7,994 nucleotides of DNA from Kiritimatiellia bacterium (GTDB taxonomy: Bacteria; Verrucomicrobiota; Kiritimatiellia; RFP12; UBA1067): contig JAFPDR010000060.1 of NCBI GenBank assembly GCA_017389885.1, forward strand, positions 1 through 7,994, written 5' to 3'. This document shows positions 1 through 6,959 of the stretch, piece after piece. A program made the translations under genes and the position numbers. The notes below the pieces were generated by a model, which saw only the letters and a program-made list of their open reading frames with translations, was not told the origin of the DNA and ran no database searches. Positions within the stretch are counted from its first letter, which is position 1. Each line of letters begins with the position of its first letter.

Positions 1-783
1 CTTCTGCTCGCCGGCGCCGTTCGGCCACCAGAGCGGGGGATTGTCGATTTCGAACTTCTTCTCGACCTTCGTGCCGTCGGAGAGCTCGGCCGTCATCGTG
101 AGCGTGCAGTGCGTGAAGACGGAGTTGAACTCCTGGGTCGAATAGACGTACTCGACGCGCGGACCGTCCGTCGCGATGAGCTTGGTCGTCCCGCAGAAGC
201 CGATCACCTGCACCGCGGGACCCCAGTCCCATCCGGCGTGGCACGCGGCCTTGCGGACGAACGCCTGGTTCTTCGCCCACATGACGTTCGACATCGGGAA
301 GGCGCGGCCCTTCGCCGCGCGGCGCTTGTCGGCCTCGTTCTCGGGGCTCCTGAACCTGCCCTCGATCGTGTTCTTGCCTTCCTTCAGGAACGGCTTCACG
401 TCGAACGTGTAGCGCTGGAAGCGGTCCGTCGTCTCGCCGACCTTCTGTCCGTTCACGAAAACCGTGCAGAAGCAGTCGCAGTCTTCGAGGCGGAGTACGA
501 TCTCCTTCTTCGCGAGGAAGTCCTTTGAAACGTAGAACTCGCGCGAGATGTTCCAGTCGCTCTTACCGACCCACTGCATGTCCTTCTCGTTCTGGCCCCA
601 GAACGCGTCCTTCATCAGCCCCGCCTTCAGGAGCGCGGTGTGGACTCCGCCGGGCACTGCGATTGGGCATGCGATGCTGGCGTCGGACGCCTTTGCGAGA
701 CGCCATGTTCCGGCGAGGTCAAGATCGGCCGCAAAGGCCACGGATGCGACGAGCGCGACGGCAAGAGACATTACTGATTTCAT
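1..783 (-). CDS. Beta-mannosidase, GH2 family, secreted (N-terminal part; 3' end outside window)
   Basis: Likely hydrolyses terminal beta-mannosyl residues of mannans or glycoprotein glycans outside the cytoplasm. Only the first 261 residues are visible and there is no stop before the edge. Residues 1-18 form a signal peptide (short basic start, Ala/Val core, A-F-A before the predicted cut at A19). The rest is the GH2 sugar-binding beta-sandwich: W71..S75..W77 region, DCDCFCTVFVNG at 101-112, then RKAACHAGWDWGPA at 177-190, which matches the beta-mannosidase signature R-K-x-Q-x-x-x-G-W-D-W-G-P. PPLWWPNGAGEQ at 249-260 starts the next domain in this family. The catalytic TIM barrel lies outside the window, so catalytic residues cannot be checked. 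The ATG at 783 is chosen because the signal peptide starts there; M5 is a possible alternative. No SD is visible. The gene starts 9 bases after hydF, but a promoter in the hydF tail suggests separate control. Confidence 0.9.
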   Translation of the reverse strand, partial: MKSVMSLAVALVASVAFAADLDLAGTWRLAKASDASIACPIAVPGGVHTALLKAGLMKDAFWGQNEKDMQWVGKSDWNISREFYVSKDFLAKKEIVLRLEDCDCFCTVFVNGQKVGETTDRFQRYTFDVKPFLKEGKNTIEGRFRSPENEADKRRAAKGRAFPMSNVMWAKNQAFVRKAACHAGWDWGPAVQVIGFCGTTKLIATDGPRVEYVYSTQEFNSVFTHCTLTMTAELSDGTKVEKKFEIDNPPLWWPNGAGEQK

Positions 784-791
784 GGTTGTAG

Positions 792-820
792 ATTATCTCA
801 TTTTTTCGGTGAAATTGCAA
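792..820 (-). promoter_or_regulatory. Candidate sigma70-type promoter of the beta-mannosidase gene
   Basis: On the minus strand TTGCAA (820..815, 4 of 6 to TTGACA) is followed, after exactly 17 bases, by GATAAT (797..792, 5 of 6 to TATAAT). It lies in the last codons of hydF and includes part of its stop codon. The -10 ends 8 bases before the ATG at 783, so transcription should start at or within a few bases of the start codon. No SD would fit on such an RNA. Composition alone could produce this match in an AT-richer gene end. Confidence 0.45.
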
Positions 821-1947
821 ACCGGAATGTCGACTCCGCTCGCGGCCGCGAGGAGGATTCCGTAGTTGACTATCGGCACGCCTGCGGATTTCGCCGCGGC
901 GATGCGCCTCAGGACCTCGCGCCGCGTGAGCATGCAGCCCCCGCAGTGGACTACGAGGGCCGGCTTCGCGTGCGCGGACCCGTCCGGCAGGTCGAAGGTG
1001 TTGCCGGACGCGAACGCGAAGCTGAGCTTCCTGCCGGAGAGCCTCTCGACGGCCTTCGGAATCTTCACCGTGCCGATGTCGTTGCACTGCCTGTGGTGCG
1101 TGCAGCCCTCCGCGACGAGCACGGTGTCTCCGTCCTTGAGATTCCCGAGGGCCTTCAGGCCGGCGGTGAACTCGTCGAGATCGCCCTTCTGCCGCGCAAA
1201 GAGTATCGAGAAGGACGTGAGGCGCATCGAGCCGCGGGCGAGCGCGGCGAGTATCTCCTTCACCTTCCCGAACGCCTGCGAGTCTGTCACGACGAGGACA
1301 TTCCCGCCGCCGGAATGCGACAGTTCGCCGGCGAGCTCCTCGGGCTGGCAGACGGACGCGGCGATGTGCCTGTCCAAGCAGTCGCGGATGAGCTGCACCT
1401 GCGGGAGGATGAGTCGTCCCTTCGGCGCGGACTCGTCGATCGGGCACACGCACACTACGCGGTCGCCCTTTTCGACTAGTCCGTCGAGAAGCCCCGGCGC
1501 GACGTCGCCTATCTTCACGGACGCGATCCTCTTCTTCAGCTCCTCGACGGAATCTCCGCGCCTGTATTCGAGCGCGACGACGCCGCGCCGGCGGCACTCT
1601 TCGAGGAAGCCGGAATGCAGTTTTGCAGATGCAACACCATCTGCCCCGCCTTCGCCGGAATCGACCCACACCGCGATGTCCGCCGTCTCGAGGACGCGGA
1701 GCGTCTTCTTCACGCGCATCCCCCCGAGCTCGCCGACGTCGTCGAGCCCCGCAGTGTCCGTTATGAGGCACGGCCCGAGCGGCAGTATCTCCATGGCCTT
1801 CGAAACGGGGTCCGTAGTCGTGCCGGGCGTGTCGGAGACTATCGCGATGTCCTGTCCGGTGAATGCGTTGACGAGCGTGGACTTCCCCGCGTTGCGGAGT
1901 CCGAAGAATGCGATGCTTACGCGGTTAGACCTGGGCGTTGTATCCAT
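793..1947 (-). CDS. hydF: [FeFe]-hydrogenase H-cluster maturation GTPase HydF
   Basis: HydF is the scaffold that receives the 2Fe subcluster built by HydE and HydG and hands it to the apo-hydrogenase. Residues 1-150 are the GTPase domain: P-loop GLRNAGKST at 16-24, switch I PGTTTDPV at 41-48, G3 DTAGLDDVGELG at 64-75. The middle dimerisation segment contains PIDESAPKGRLILPQVQ at 169-185. The C-terminal cluster domain has the hallmark CTHHRQCNDIG at 282-292 and HCGGC at 334-338, giving the Cys/His ligands of the [4Fe-4S] cluster. HydF is normally about 400-410 residues; this one has 384, and the shortfall lies in the GTPase domain, where no NKxD (G4) motif can be found. The ATG at 1947 gives the usual family N-terminus (TPRSNR before the P-loop) and overlaps pth by 23 bases, indicating translational coupling. 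hydE, hydG and the hydrogenase are not in the window. Confidence 0.95.
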   Translation of the reverse strand: MDTTPRSNRVSIAFFGLRNAGKSTLVNAFTGQDIAIVSDTPGTTTDPVSKAMEILPLGPCLITDTAGLDDVGELGGMRVKKTLRVLETADIAVWVDSGEGGADGVASAKLHSGFLEECRRRGVVALEYRRGDSVEELKKRIASVKIGDVAPGLLDGLVEKGDRVVCVCPIDESAPKGRLILPQVQLIRDCLDRHIAASVCQPEELAGELSHSGGGNVLVVTDSQAFGKVKEILAALARGSMRLTSFSILFARQKGDLDEFTAGLKALGNLKDGDTVLVAEGCTHHRQCNDIGTVKIPKAVERLSGRKLSFAFASGNTFDLPDGSAHAKPALVVHCGGCMLTRREVLRRIAAAKSAGVPIVNYGILLAAASGVDIPVCNFTEKMR

Positions 1948-2497
1948 TGTAGGCGTTCATTGCCTTGTCCGGACCGTCGCGGAGGACTGCCTCCGCGGCC
2001 TTTGCGGCCTCGGCGACCACGAGGTCGACTACCTTGCGCGTTGCGGGGTCGAACTTTCCGAGGACGTGTCCGATGACGTCGGAACTGTCCTTGCCGACGC
2101 CGATCTTGAGGCGCGTGAAGGCCGGAGTTCCGAGGCGCTCGATTATGTTGCGGATTCCGTTGTGGCCGCCGCACGATCCCGCCTTCCTTATGCGCATCTT
2201 GCCGACGGCGAGATCGATGTCGTCCTGTATGACGAGCAGATCGGCGGGCGTGGCGTTGTGGTACTTCACCACCGGCGCGACGGACTCGCCGGAAAGGTTC
2301 ATGAAGGTCTGCGGCTTGACGAGGAGCGCCTGCTGACCGGCGAAGGCAACCTTCGCCATCAGGCACTTGAACTGGCGCTTCTCCTCCCAGACGGCGCCGC
2401 ACGACTCCGCAATCCTGTCGACGACCTCGAAGCCGACGGAATGCGGAGTGTTGGCGTACTGCGCGCCGGGGTTTCCTAGACCTACTACGACCTTCAC
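1925..2497 (-). CDS. pth: Peptidyl-tRNA hydrolase
   Basis: Cleaves the ester bond of peptidyl-tRNAs dropped from stalled ribosomes, recycling the tRNA in the cytoplasm. The 190-residue length is normal for bacterial Pth. Signature residues are all present, one position earlier than in the E. coli enzyme: N9 in VGLGNPG, catalytic H19 (in NTPHSVGF, where the usual HNVG is HSVG), N67 in KPQTFMNLSG, D92 in QDDIDL, and N113 in GGHNGIRNI. The start is the GTG at 2497. It gives the canonical N-terminus MKVVVGLGNPG, and the open frame further upstream is low-quality Arg-rich shadow of prs. The GTG overlaps the prs stop as GTGA, with no clear SD, so translation most likely depends on ribosomes finishing prs. 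In many bacteria prs and pth are separated by the ribosomal protein gene rplY/ctc; here they are directly joined. Confidence 0.96.
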   Translation of the reverse strand: MKVVVGLGNPGAQYANTPHSVGFEVVDRIAESCGAVWEEKRQFKCLMAKVAFAGQQALLVKPQTFMNLSGESVAPVVKYHNATPADLLVIQDDIDLAVGKMRIRKAGSCGGHNGIRNIIERLGTPAFTRLKIGVGKDSSDVIGHVLGKFDPATRKVVDLVVAEAAKAAEAVLRDGPDKAMNAYNGYNAQV

Positions 2498-3453
2498 TCG
2501 TGGTTGAACAGATCGTTGATGGACTCGTTGTTGTGGGTGCGCCTGATCGCCTCGCCGATGAGCGGCGCGACGGAGAGCTGCGTGAGCTTGAAGGGAAGCT
2601 TCGCCGGATCGAATCCCGCGCGGAGCGGAATCGTATCCGTCACGACGAGCTCGTCGAGCTGCACTTCCTTCATGAGGCGCTCGACGCCCTTCGCCGTGAG
2701 CGGGAAGTGCGAGACGAACGCGTGGACGGTCTTGGCGCCGTTGTCGCGGCACATCTTCGCGGCGGCGGAGAGCGTCCCGCCCGTCGCCGTCATGTCGTCG
2801 ATCATTATGACGTCGTGCCCCTTGACGTCGCCGACCACGGAGAACGCGTCGACAGTGTCACCGCCCGTGCGCTGCTTCGCGACGATCGCGAGTCCGCACT
2901 TCAGCTTGCGGCTGTAGCCGTACGCCGACTTGGCCCCGCCCGTGTCGGGAGCCACGACGATCGGACTCGCCCAGTGCTGGTCGCGGATGTACTTGAGGAT
3001 CACGGGCTCGGCCTTGAGGTGGTCGAGCGGAATGTCGAAGAAGCCCTGTATCTGGTTCGCGTGGAGGTCCATCGCGATGACGCGGTCAGCTCCCGCCTTC
3101 TGGAGGAGGTTCGCGATGAGGCGCGCCGTGATCGGGACGCGCGGCTGGTCCTTGCGGTCCTGGCGAGCGTAGCCATAGTACGGAAGGACGGCCGTGATGC
3201 GTCCGGCGCTGCCGCGCTTGAGCGCGTCCATCATGATGAACAGCTCCATGTACGACTCGTTCGGCGCGGGCGAGCCGGACTGTATGACGAAAACGTCCTT
3301 GCCGCGAACCGGATCGATCACCTGGCAGAACGTCTCCCCGTCCGGGAAGTGCTTGATGTCGATCTTGTTCAGCGGGCGGCCGAGGTAGTTGGCAACCTTT
3401 TCGGCGAGGGCGAGGTTCGCCGTGCCGGAGAAGACCATGAAGTCGTCGTTCAT
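2494..3453 (-). CDS. prs: Ribose-phosphate pyrophosphokinase (PRPP synthetase)
   Basis: Makes 5-phosphoribosyl-1-pyrophosphate from ribose 5-phosphate and ATP for purine, pyrimidine, NAD, His and Trp synthesis. At 319 residues it has the usual length. Seen in order: FPDGE at 36-40, the ATP-site segment YYGYARQDRK at 92-101, MDLHANQIQGFFD at 128-140 (H131), PDTGG at 169-173, the flexible loop Lys/Arg pair as AKQR (K193, R195), and the PRPP-binding loop DDMTATGGT at 219-227, then VTDTIP at 271-276. Two of these depart from the common form (KRR and DDMxDTAGT) but keep the Asp pair, Thr/Gly turn and catalytic Lys/Arg. The ATG at 3453 is supported by an AAAGGAA SD 7 bases upstream and a strong -10 before that. 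First gene of the prs-pth-hydF operon. Confidence 0.96.
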   Translation of the reverse strand: MNDDFMVFSGTANLALAEKVANYLGRPLNKIDIKHFPDGETFCQVIDPVRGKDVFVIQSGSPAPNESYMELFIMMDALKRGSAGRITAVLPYYGYARQDRKDQPRVPITARLIANLLQKAGADRVIAMDLHANQIQGFFDIPLDHLKAEPVILKYIRDQHWASPIVVAPDTGGAKSAYGYSRKLKCGLAIVAKQRTGGDTVDAFSVVGDVKGHDVIMIDDMTATGGTLSAAAKMCRDNGAKTVHAFVSHFPLTAKGVERLMKEVQLDELVVTDTIPLRAGFDPAKLPFKLTQLSVAPLIGEAIRRTHNNESINDLFNHE

Positions 3454-3460
3454 TTGCTTA

Positions 3461-3488
3461 TTCCTTTCAAGAGTGTAATATTATACCA
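3461..3488 (-). promoter_or_regulatory. Extended -10 promoter and ribosome binding site for prs-pth-hydF
   Basis: In the only gap of any size (3454..3520), the minus strand carries TGGTATAAT (3488..3480), a perfect -10 hexamer with the TGn extension. The GC-rich spacer has no recognisable -35, as expected for extended -10 promoters. The predicted start is near 3473, giving a leader of about 20 bases that holds the SD AAAGGAA, 7 bases from the prs ATG. I found no hairpin followed by a T-run in the gap, so no terminator for the upstream operon can be called. Confidence 0.7.
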
Positions 3489-3520
3489 AATCTCGCCGCG
3501 CCGCGGGCGATGCCAGCGCC

Positions 3521-4366
3521 TCAGGAACGCCCCTCGACTTTGAGCCCCCACGAGTCAAGCTTCGCGGCCATCCAGTCGAACGCCGCCTCGTGCATGACCT
3601 TCGACTTCGCGTTCGGGATCACCGGTCCGCACGCTACGCGGATGTCGTGCGTCGGGTCGAACGGACCGAAGTCCTTGAAGACCTTCTTGAACAGCCCCTT
3701 CTCGCGCGTGAGCTGGCAGCGCGTGTCGACAACGATGGGCACCACCGGACACCCCGCCTTCTCCGCGAGCTTCGCGCCTATCGACGAATATACCTTGCGG
3801 CTGAAGACCTCCTGCCGCGTCCCCTGCGGGAAGATGAGGAAGCTGTCTCCTCCGTTGATGCGCTCCTGCCCGACGTTGAGCACCGTCATCAGGTCCTCGC
3901 GCGGCGACTTGCGGCTCACCGGCACCATGCGCATGTGCTCGGCGGCCTTGGAGAGGAACGGAAGATGCGCGAGCGACGCCTTGGCGACGTAGCTGAACGG
4001 ACCGAACGCGAGAAGCGTCGGCATGAGCAGTATCGTCTCCGTCGTGGACATGTGGTTGCAGAGGTATACTACCGGGCCCTTGTGCTCCTGCCGCTGCCGG
4101 AACCCCTCGACAATCACGTTGAGGCCGAGCCTCTCCGCCGTGGTGACGGACGAGAAGCACACCTTCGCCCACTTCTCGGTCGTGAGGAGCCCGAACGGCT
4201 CGGTGAAGGCGCAGTACGGGAACACCTTCGTAACCCCGAGCGTGTAGCGGAGCGTGTTCCATCCGGACGCCTTGACGCGCTTCGGCGCGCGGCGCTCCGC
4301 CGGCGTCGAATACCCGCCCGTGCGGCGGAGCTCCTCCTGGTACTGCTCGAAACTAGTCTTCTGCAT
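3521..4366 (-). CDS. PlsC-like 1-acyl-glycerol-3-phosphate acyltransferase family protein
   Basis: A member of the LPLAT/PlsC superfamily, which moves an acyl chain onto lysophosphatidic acid or a related acceptor at the cytoplasmic membrane; the substrate cannot be read from the sequence. Of 281 residues, motif I is NHMSTTE at 104-110, so the usual HX4D is HX4E (H105, E110). A basic region VPVSRKSPRED spans 148-158, motif III is FPQGTR at 179-184 (FPEGTR in most relatives), and motif IV is VVPIVV at 208-213. The first 85 residues are outside the conserved core, with a polar start and a moderately hydrophobic patch at 48-62; no clear transmembrane helix is seen. The ATG at 4366 has an AGGTGG SD and overlaps the preceding gene by 14 bases, so it is the last gene of the nnrD operon. 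Family assignment is firm, specific activity is not. Confidence 0.85.
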   Translation of the reverse strand: MQKTSFEQYQEELRRTGGYSTPAERRAPKRVKASGWNTLRYTLGVTKVFPYCAFTEPFGLLTTEKWAKVCFSSVTTAERLGLNVIVEGFRQRQEHKGPVVYLCNHMSTTETILLMPTLLAFGPFSYVAKASLAHLPFLSKAAEHMRMVPVSRKSPREDLMTVLNVGQERINGGDSFLIFPQGTRQEVFSRKVYSSIGAKLAEKAGCPVVPIVVDTRCQLTREKGLFKKVFKDFGPFDPTHDIRVACGPVIPNAKSKVMHEAAFDWMAAKLDSWGLKVEGRS

Positions 4367-5222
4367 TTCCGTCCACCTGCTGCTGCTGGTCGTTCGCCCT
4401 CGCGGCGCGCTCCTGCTCGCGCGCGGCCCTTTCCGCCTCGCGCTCCGCGCGCTCCTTCTCCGCGGCGTCGCGCTGCGCCTTGAGCTCGTCCTTCAGCAGC
4501 TGCAGCTCCTTGCGCTGCTCCTCGCGCTCCGCCTCGCGCTTGGCGCGCTCCTTCGCCTCCTCGGCCGCGCGCTCCGCCTCGCGCTGCGCGCGGCGCTCGC
4601 GCAGGGAGCCGCCCGGCTTCCCCGCCTCGCCGTCCGCAGTCCCCGCGGAACTCGCCGCCCCCGCGGCAAATGCGCCGCGGCGAGCGCCGAGAAGCCCCGC
4701 GCGCTGTCCCGCGCCGAGGCCGCGCCCGGCCATGTCGCGCGTCGCCGCGTTCGCGGCGTTCACGCCGCCCCTCGCGCCGCCCTTGCCTCCGCCCGAGTTC
4801 TCTCCGAGCTTGAGCGTGACCTCGACCTCGTCCTTGACGATAGTCATCTCCGCCTTTACGGGATCCGCCTCCGTGACCTTCCACCCGTTGCGCTCCTCGC
4901 CGACCTTGAGATAGTAGTGGACCGGCGTCTTCGGGTTCGAGTTGTCCGTGAAGCCCACAGCCGTCGCCCCGTCGGGCGTCACGTTGATCGCGCTGAAGTG
5001 GATCGCGCTCTTGATGACCGCCTGCTCGCGCGTGAGCTCCTCCTCCCCGCGCGCAGCGCCGCCCCTCGGAGCCTCGCTCGGAGGCTTCGCCGGATCGAAG
5101 TTCGGGGGCGGCTGGCCGAACATCTGCCTGTCGATGATCGGCTGGTAGCGCTCGAACGGCTGCTGCTCCGCGAGGAGCGCGGACGCGGCGAGCGCGAAGA
5201 ATGCAAGTGCTGATGCTCTCAT
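4353..5222 (-). CDS. Secreted protein of unknown function with a beta-rich domain and a long charged C-terminal helix
   Basis: No family recognised with certainty. The 289-residue product starts with a signal peptide (MRAS then an Ala/Leu/Phe core to about 18, cut before EQQPF). Residues 24-42 read ERYQPIIDRQMFGQPPP, and 70-140 look like alternating strands with VHYYLKVGEERNGWKV at 101-116 and EVTLKLGE at 134-141. The R-x-x-FG-PP segment followed by a small beta domain recalls the HR/PilP-type domain of type II secretion and type IV pilus proteins such as GspC, but that is a weak resemblance. Residues 143-205 are a Gly/Ala/Arg-rich linker, and 207-275 is almost pure Glu/Arg/Lys/Ala with heptad-like spacing: a coiled coil or single alpha-helix. 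The ATG at 5222 is preferred to the longer frame (to 5315) because it gives the signal peptide, has an AGAAAGG SD, and lies 4 bases after nnrD. Confidence 0.75.
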   Translation of the reverse strand: MRASALAFFALAASALLAEQQPFERYQPIIDRQMFGQPPPNFDPAKPPSEAPRGGAARGEEELTREQAVIKSAIHFSAINVTPDGATAVGFTDNSNPKTPVHYYLKVGEERNGWKVTEADPVKAEMTIVKDEVEVTLKLGENSGGGKGGARGGVNAANAATRDMAGRGLGAGQRAGLLGARRGAFAAGAASSAGTADGEAGKPGGSLRERRAQREAERAAEEAKERAKREAEREEQRKELQLLKDELKAQRDAAEKERAEREAERAAREQERAARANDQQQQVDGNAED

Positions 5223-5226
5223 GTCG

Positions 5227-6078
<852 letters not shown>

Positions 6079-6084
6079 GCTGTA

Positions 6085-6090
6085 ATTATA
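6085..6090 (-). promoter_or_regulatory. Perfect -10 hexamer upstream of nnrD
   Basis: TATAAT on the minus strand, in the 14-base gap between the methyltransferase stop and the nnrD ATG at 6078. Only 6 bases separate it from that ATG, so transcription would begin at or just inside the start codon. The -35 position at 17-base spacing, TTCCCC, is a poor match. Evidence is the hexamer and its place only. Confidence 0.45.
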
Positions 6091-6092
6091 CA

Positions 6093-6959
6093 CTATTTTC
6101 GCGCCGAGGGGAATACCGCGCGGCAGAAGATGCCGCTCGGGCACTTAAGCCCCCCGCCCTCGAGAAGCATCTCGCCGGACTCCAGCGCGGCCTCCGGGAA
6201 AAGCTGTCCGAGTATGTTCTCCGCGACCACGGGCGAGAGCCCTGGCGTGTGGCTGGAAAAGAGGACGAACAGTGGACGCTCCGAAAGGAGGTCCTTCACG
6301 AGCGAGAGCGTCTCCTTGAGGTCGCGCTCGATCTTGTACATCTCGCCGCCCGCGCCGCGTCCGAACGTCGGCGGATCGAGCACAACCGCGTCGTAGCGCC
6401 TGCCACGGCGAATCTCGCGCTTCATGAACTTGTGCGCGTCGTCCACTATCCAGCGTATCGGCGCGTCGGCGAGTCCGTTGAGCCTCGCGTTCTCGCGCGC
6501 CCACTCCACCATGCCCTTGGACGCGTCGAGATGGCACGCCTCGGCGCCGCCGAGCGCCGCGGCCATCGTGGAGCCGCCGGAGTAGGCGAACAGATTCAGC
6601 ACGGACGGCGCCCTGCCGCCTCCGCCTGGAGCGGCGGCATCCTGCCGCCGCAGGACATCCATGATCCACTTCCACTGCGCGCGCTGCTCGGGGAAGATGC
6701 CGAGATGCCCGAAGTCCGTCCCTCCGAGCCTGAACTTCACGCCCGCGGTCTCGATGGTCCACTCCTTCGGAAGGTTCCCGCGTCCGTGCCAGCGGTTCCC
6801 GTCCTCGCGGTCGAAGGACGCGTCCGCGCGCGACCATTCCGCCGCGGGGAGCGACGGACGCCACAGCGCCTGCGAACAGGGGCGCGCGAGGACGTAGCGT
6901 CCGAAGCGCTCGAGCTTGCGCCCGTCCCCCGAATCGAGGAGCTCGTAGTCGTCCTTCAC
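6093..6959 (-). CDS. Class I SAM-dependent methyltransferase, RlmI/RlmK-like (COG1092 type)
   Basis: Most likely a 23S rRNA methyltransferase of the RlmI/RlmK family; target base unknown. The 288-residue product has an N-terminal beta-strand region typical of the family (RYVLARPCSQALWRP at 21-35, GGTDFGHLGIFPEQRAQWKW at 79-98). The Rossmann core has SAM motif I VLNLFAYSGGST at 120-131, acidic D145 ending the next strand, DDAHKFM at 173-179, and motif IV DPPTFG at 195-200. No separate PUA domain is present, unlike E. coli RlmI. The start is the GTG at 6959, which overlaps the aroA stop as GTGA and has an AGAGGGG SD about 9 bases upstream. Upstream of it the frame is Arg-rich shadow of aroA. 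Residues 105-118 form a Gly/Ala/Pro-rich spacer encoded by a palindromic segment. Co-translation with aroA does not reveal a functional link. Confidence 0.88.
   Translation of the reverse strand: MKDDYELLDSGDGRKLERFGRYVLARPCSQALWRPSLPAAEWSRADASFDREDGNRWHGRGNLPKEWTIETAGVKFRLGGTDFGHLGIFPEQRAQWKWIMDVLRRQDAAAPGGGGRAPSVLNLFAYSGGSTMAAALGGAEACHLDASKGMVEWARENARLNGLADAPIRWIVDDAHKFMKREIRRGRRYDAVVLDPPTFGRGAGGEMYKIERDLKETLSLVKDLLSERPLFVLFSSHTPGLSPVVAENILGQLFPEAALESGEMLLEGGGLKCPSGIFCRAVFPSARK
6612..6654. repeat. Nested GC-rich palindromic element inside the methyltransferase gene
   Basis: A perfect inverted repeat with 9-base arms, GCGGCGGCA (6631..6639) and TGCCGCCGC (6643..6651), surrounds a TCC loop. 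A second, overlapping 5-base stem pairs CCTGC (6641..6645) with GCAGG (6650..6654). CCTGCCGCC occurs twice, at 6612..6620 and 6641..6649. It encodes the extra spacer at methyltransferase residues 105-118. The structure resembles a dispersed REP-like or coding palindromic element, but only one copy lies in the window. Confidence 0.45.

Noticed and set aside
866..2479. 537-codon open frame on the plus strand
   Set aside because: It lies opposite hydF and pth, both of which have full family signatures. Its translation is Ser/Pro/Arg-rich without recognisable domains, as expected from the antisense of GC-rich genes.
2498..2752. N-terminal extension of the pth frame to an upstream start
   Set aside because: The extra residues are antisense-like Arg-rich sequence inside prs, while the GTG at 2497 gives the canonical Pth N-terminus.
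3486..3520. Possible terminator hairpin after the plsC-like gene
   Set aside because: Only 4-base GC stems can be drawn and no T-run follows on the minus strand; a rho-independent terminator is not supported.
4389..4620. Repeated ctcgcgctc / gcgcgctcc-like units that look like a DNA repeat
   Set aside because: They are explained by Glu/Arg/Ala codons of the charged helix in the secreted protein; spacing is irregular and no exact long unit recurs.
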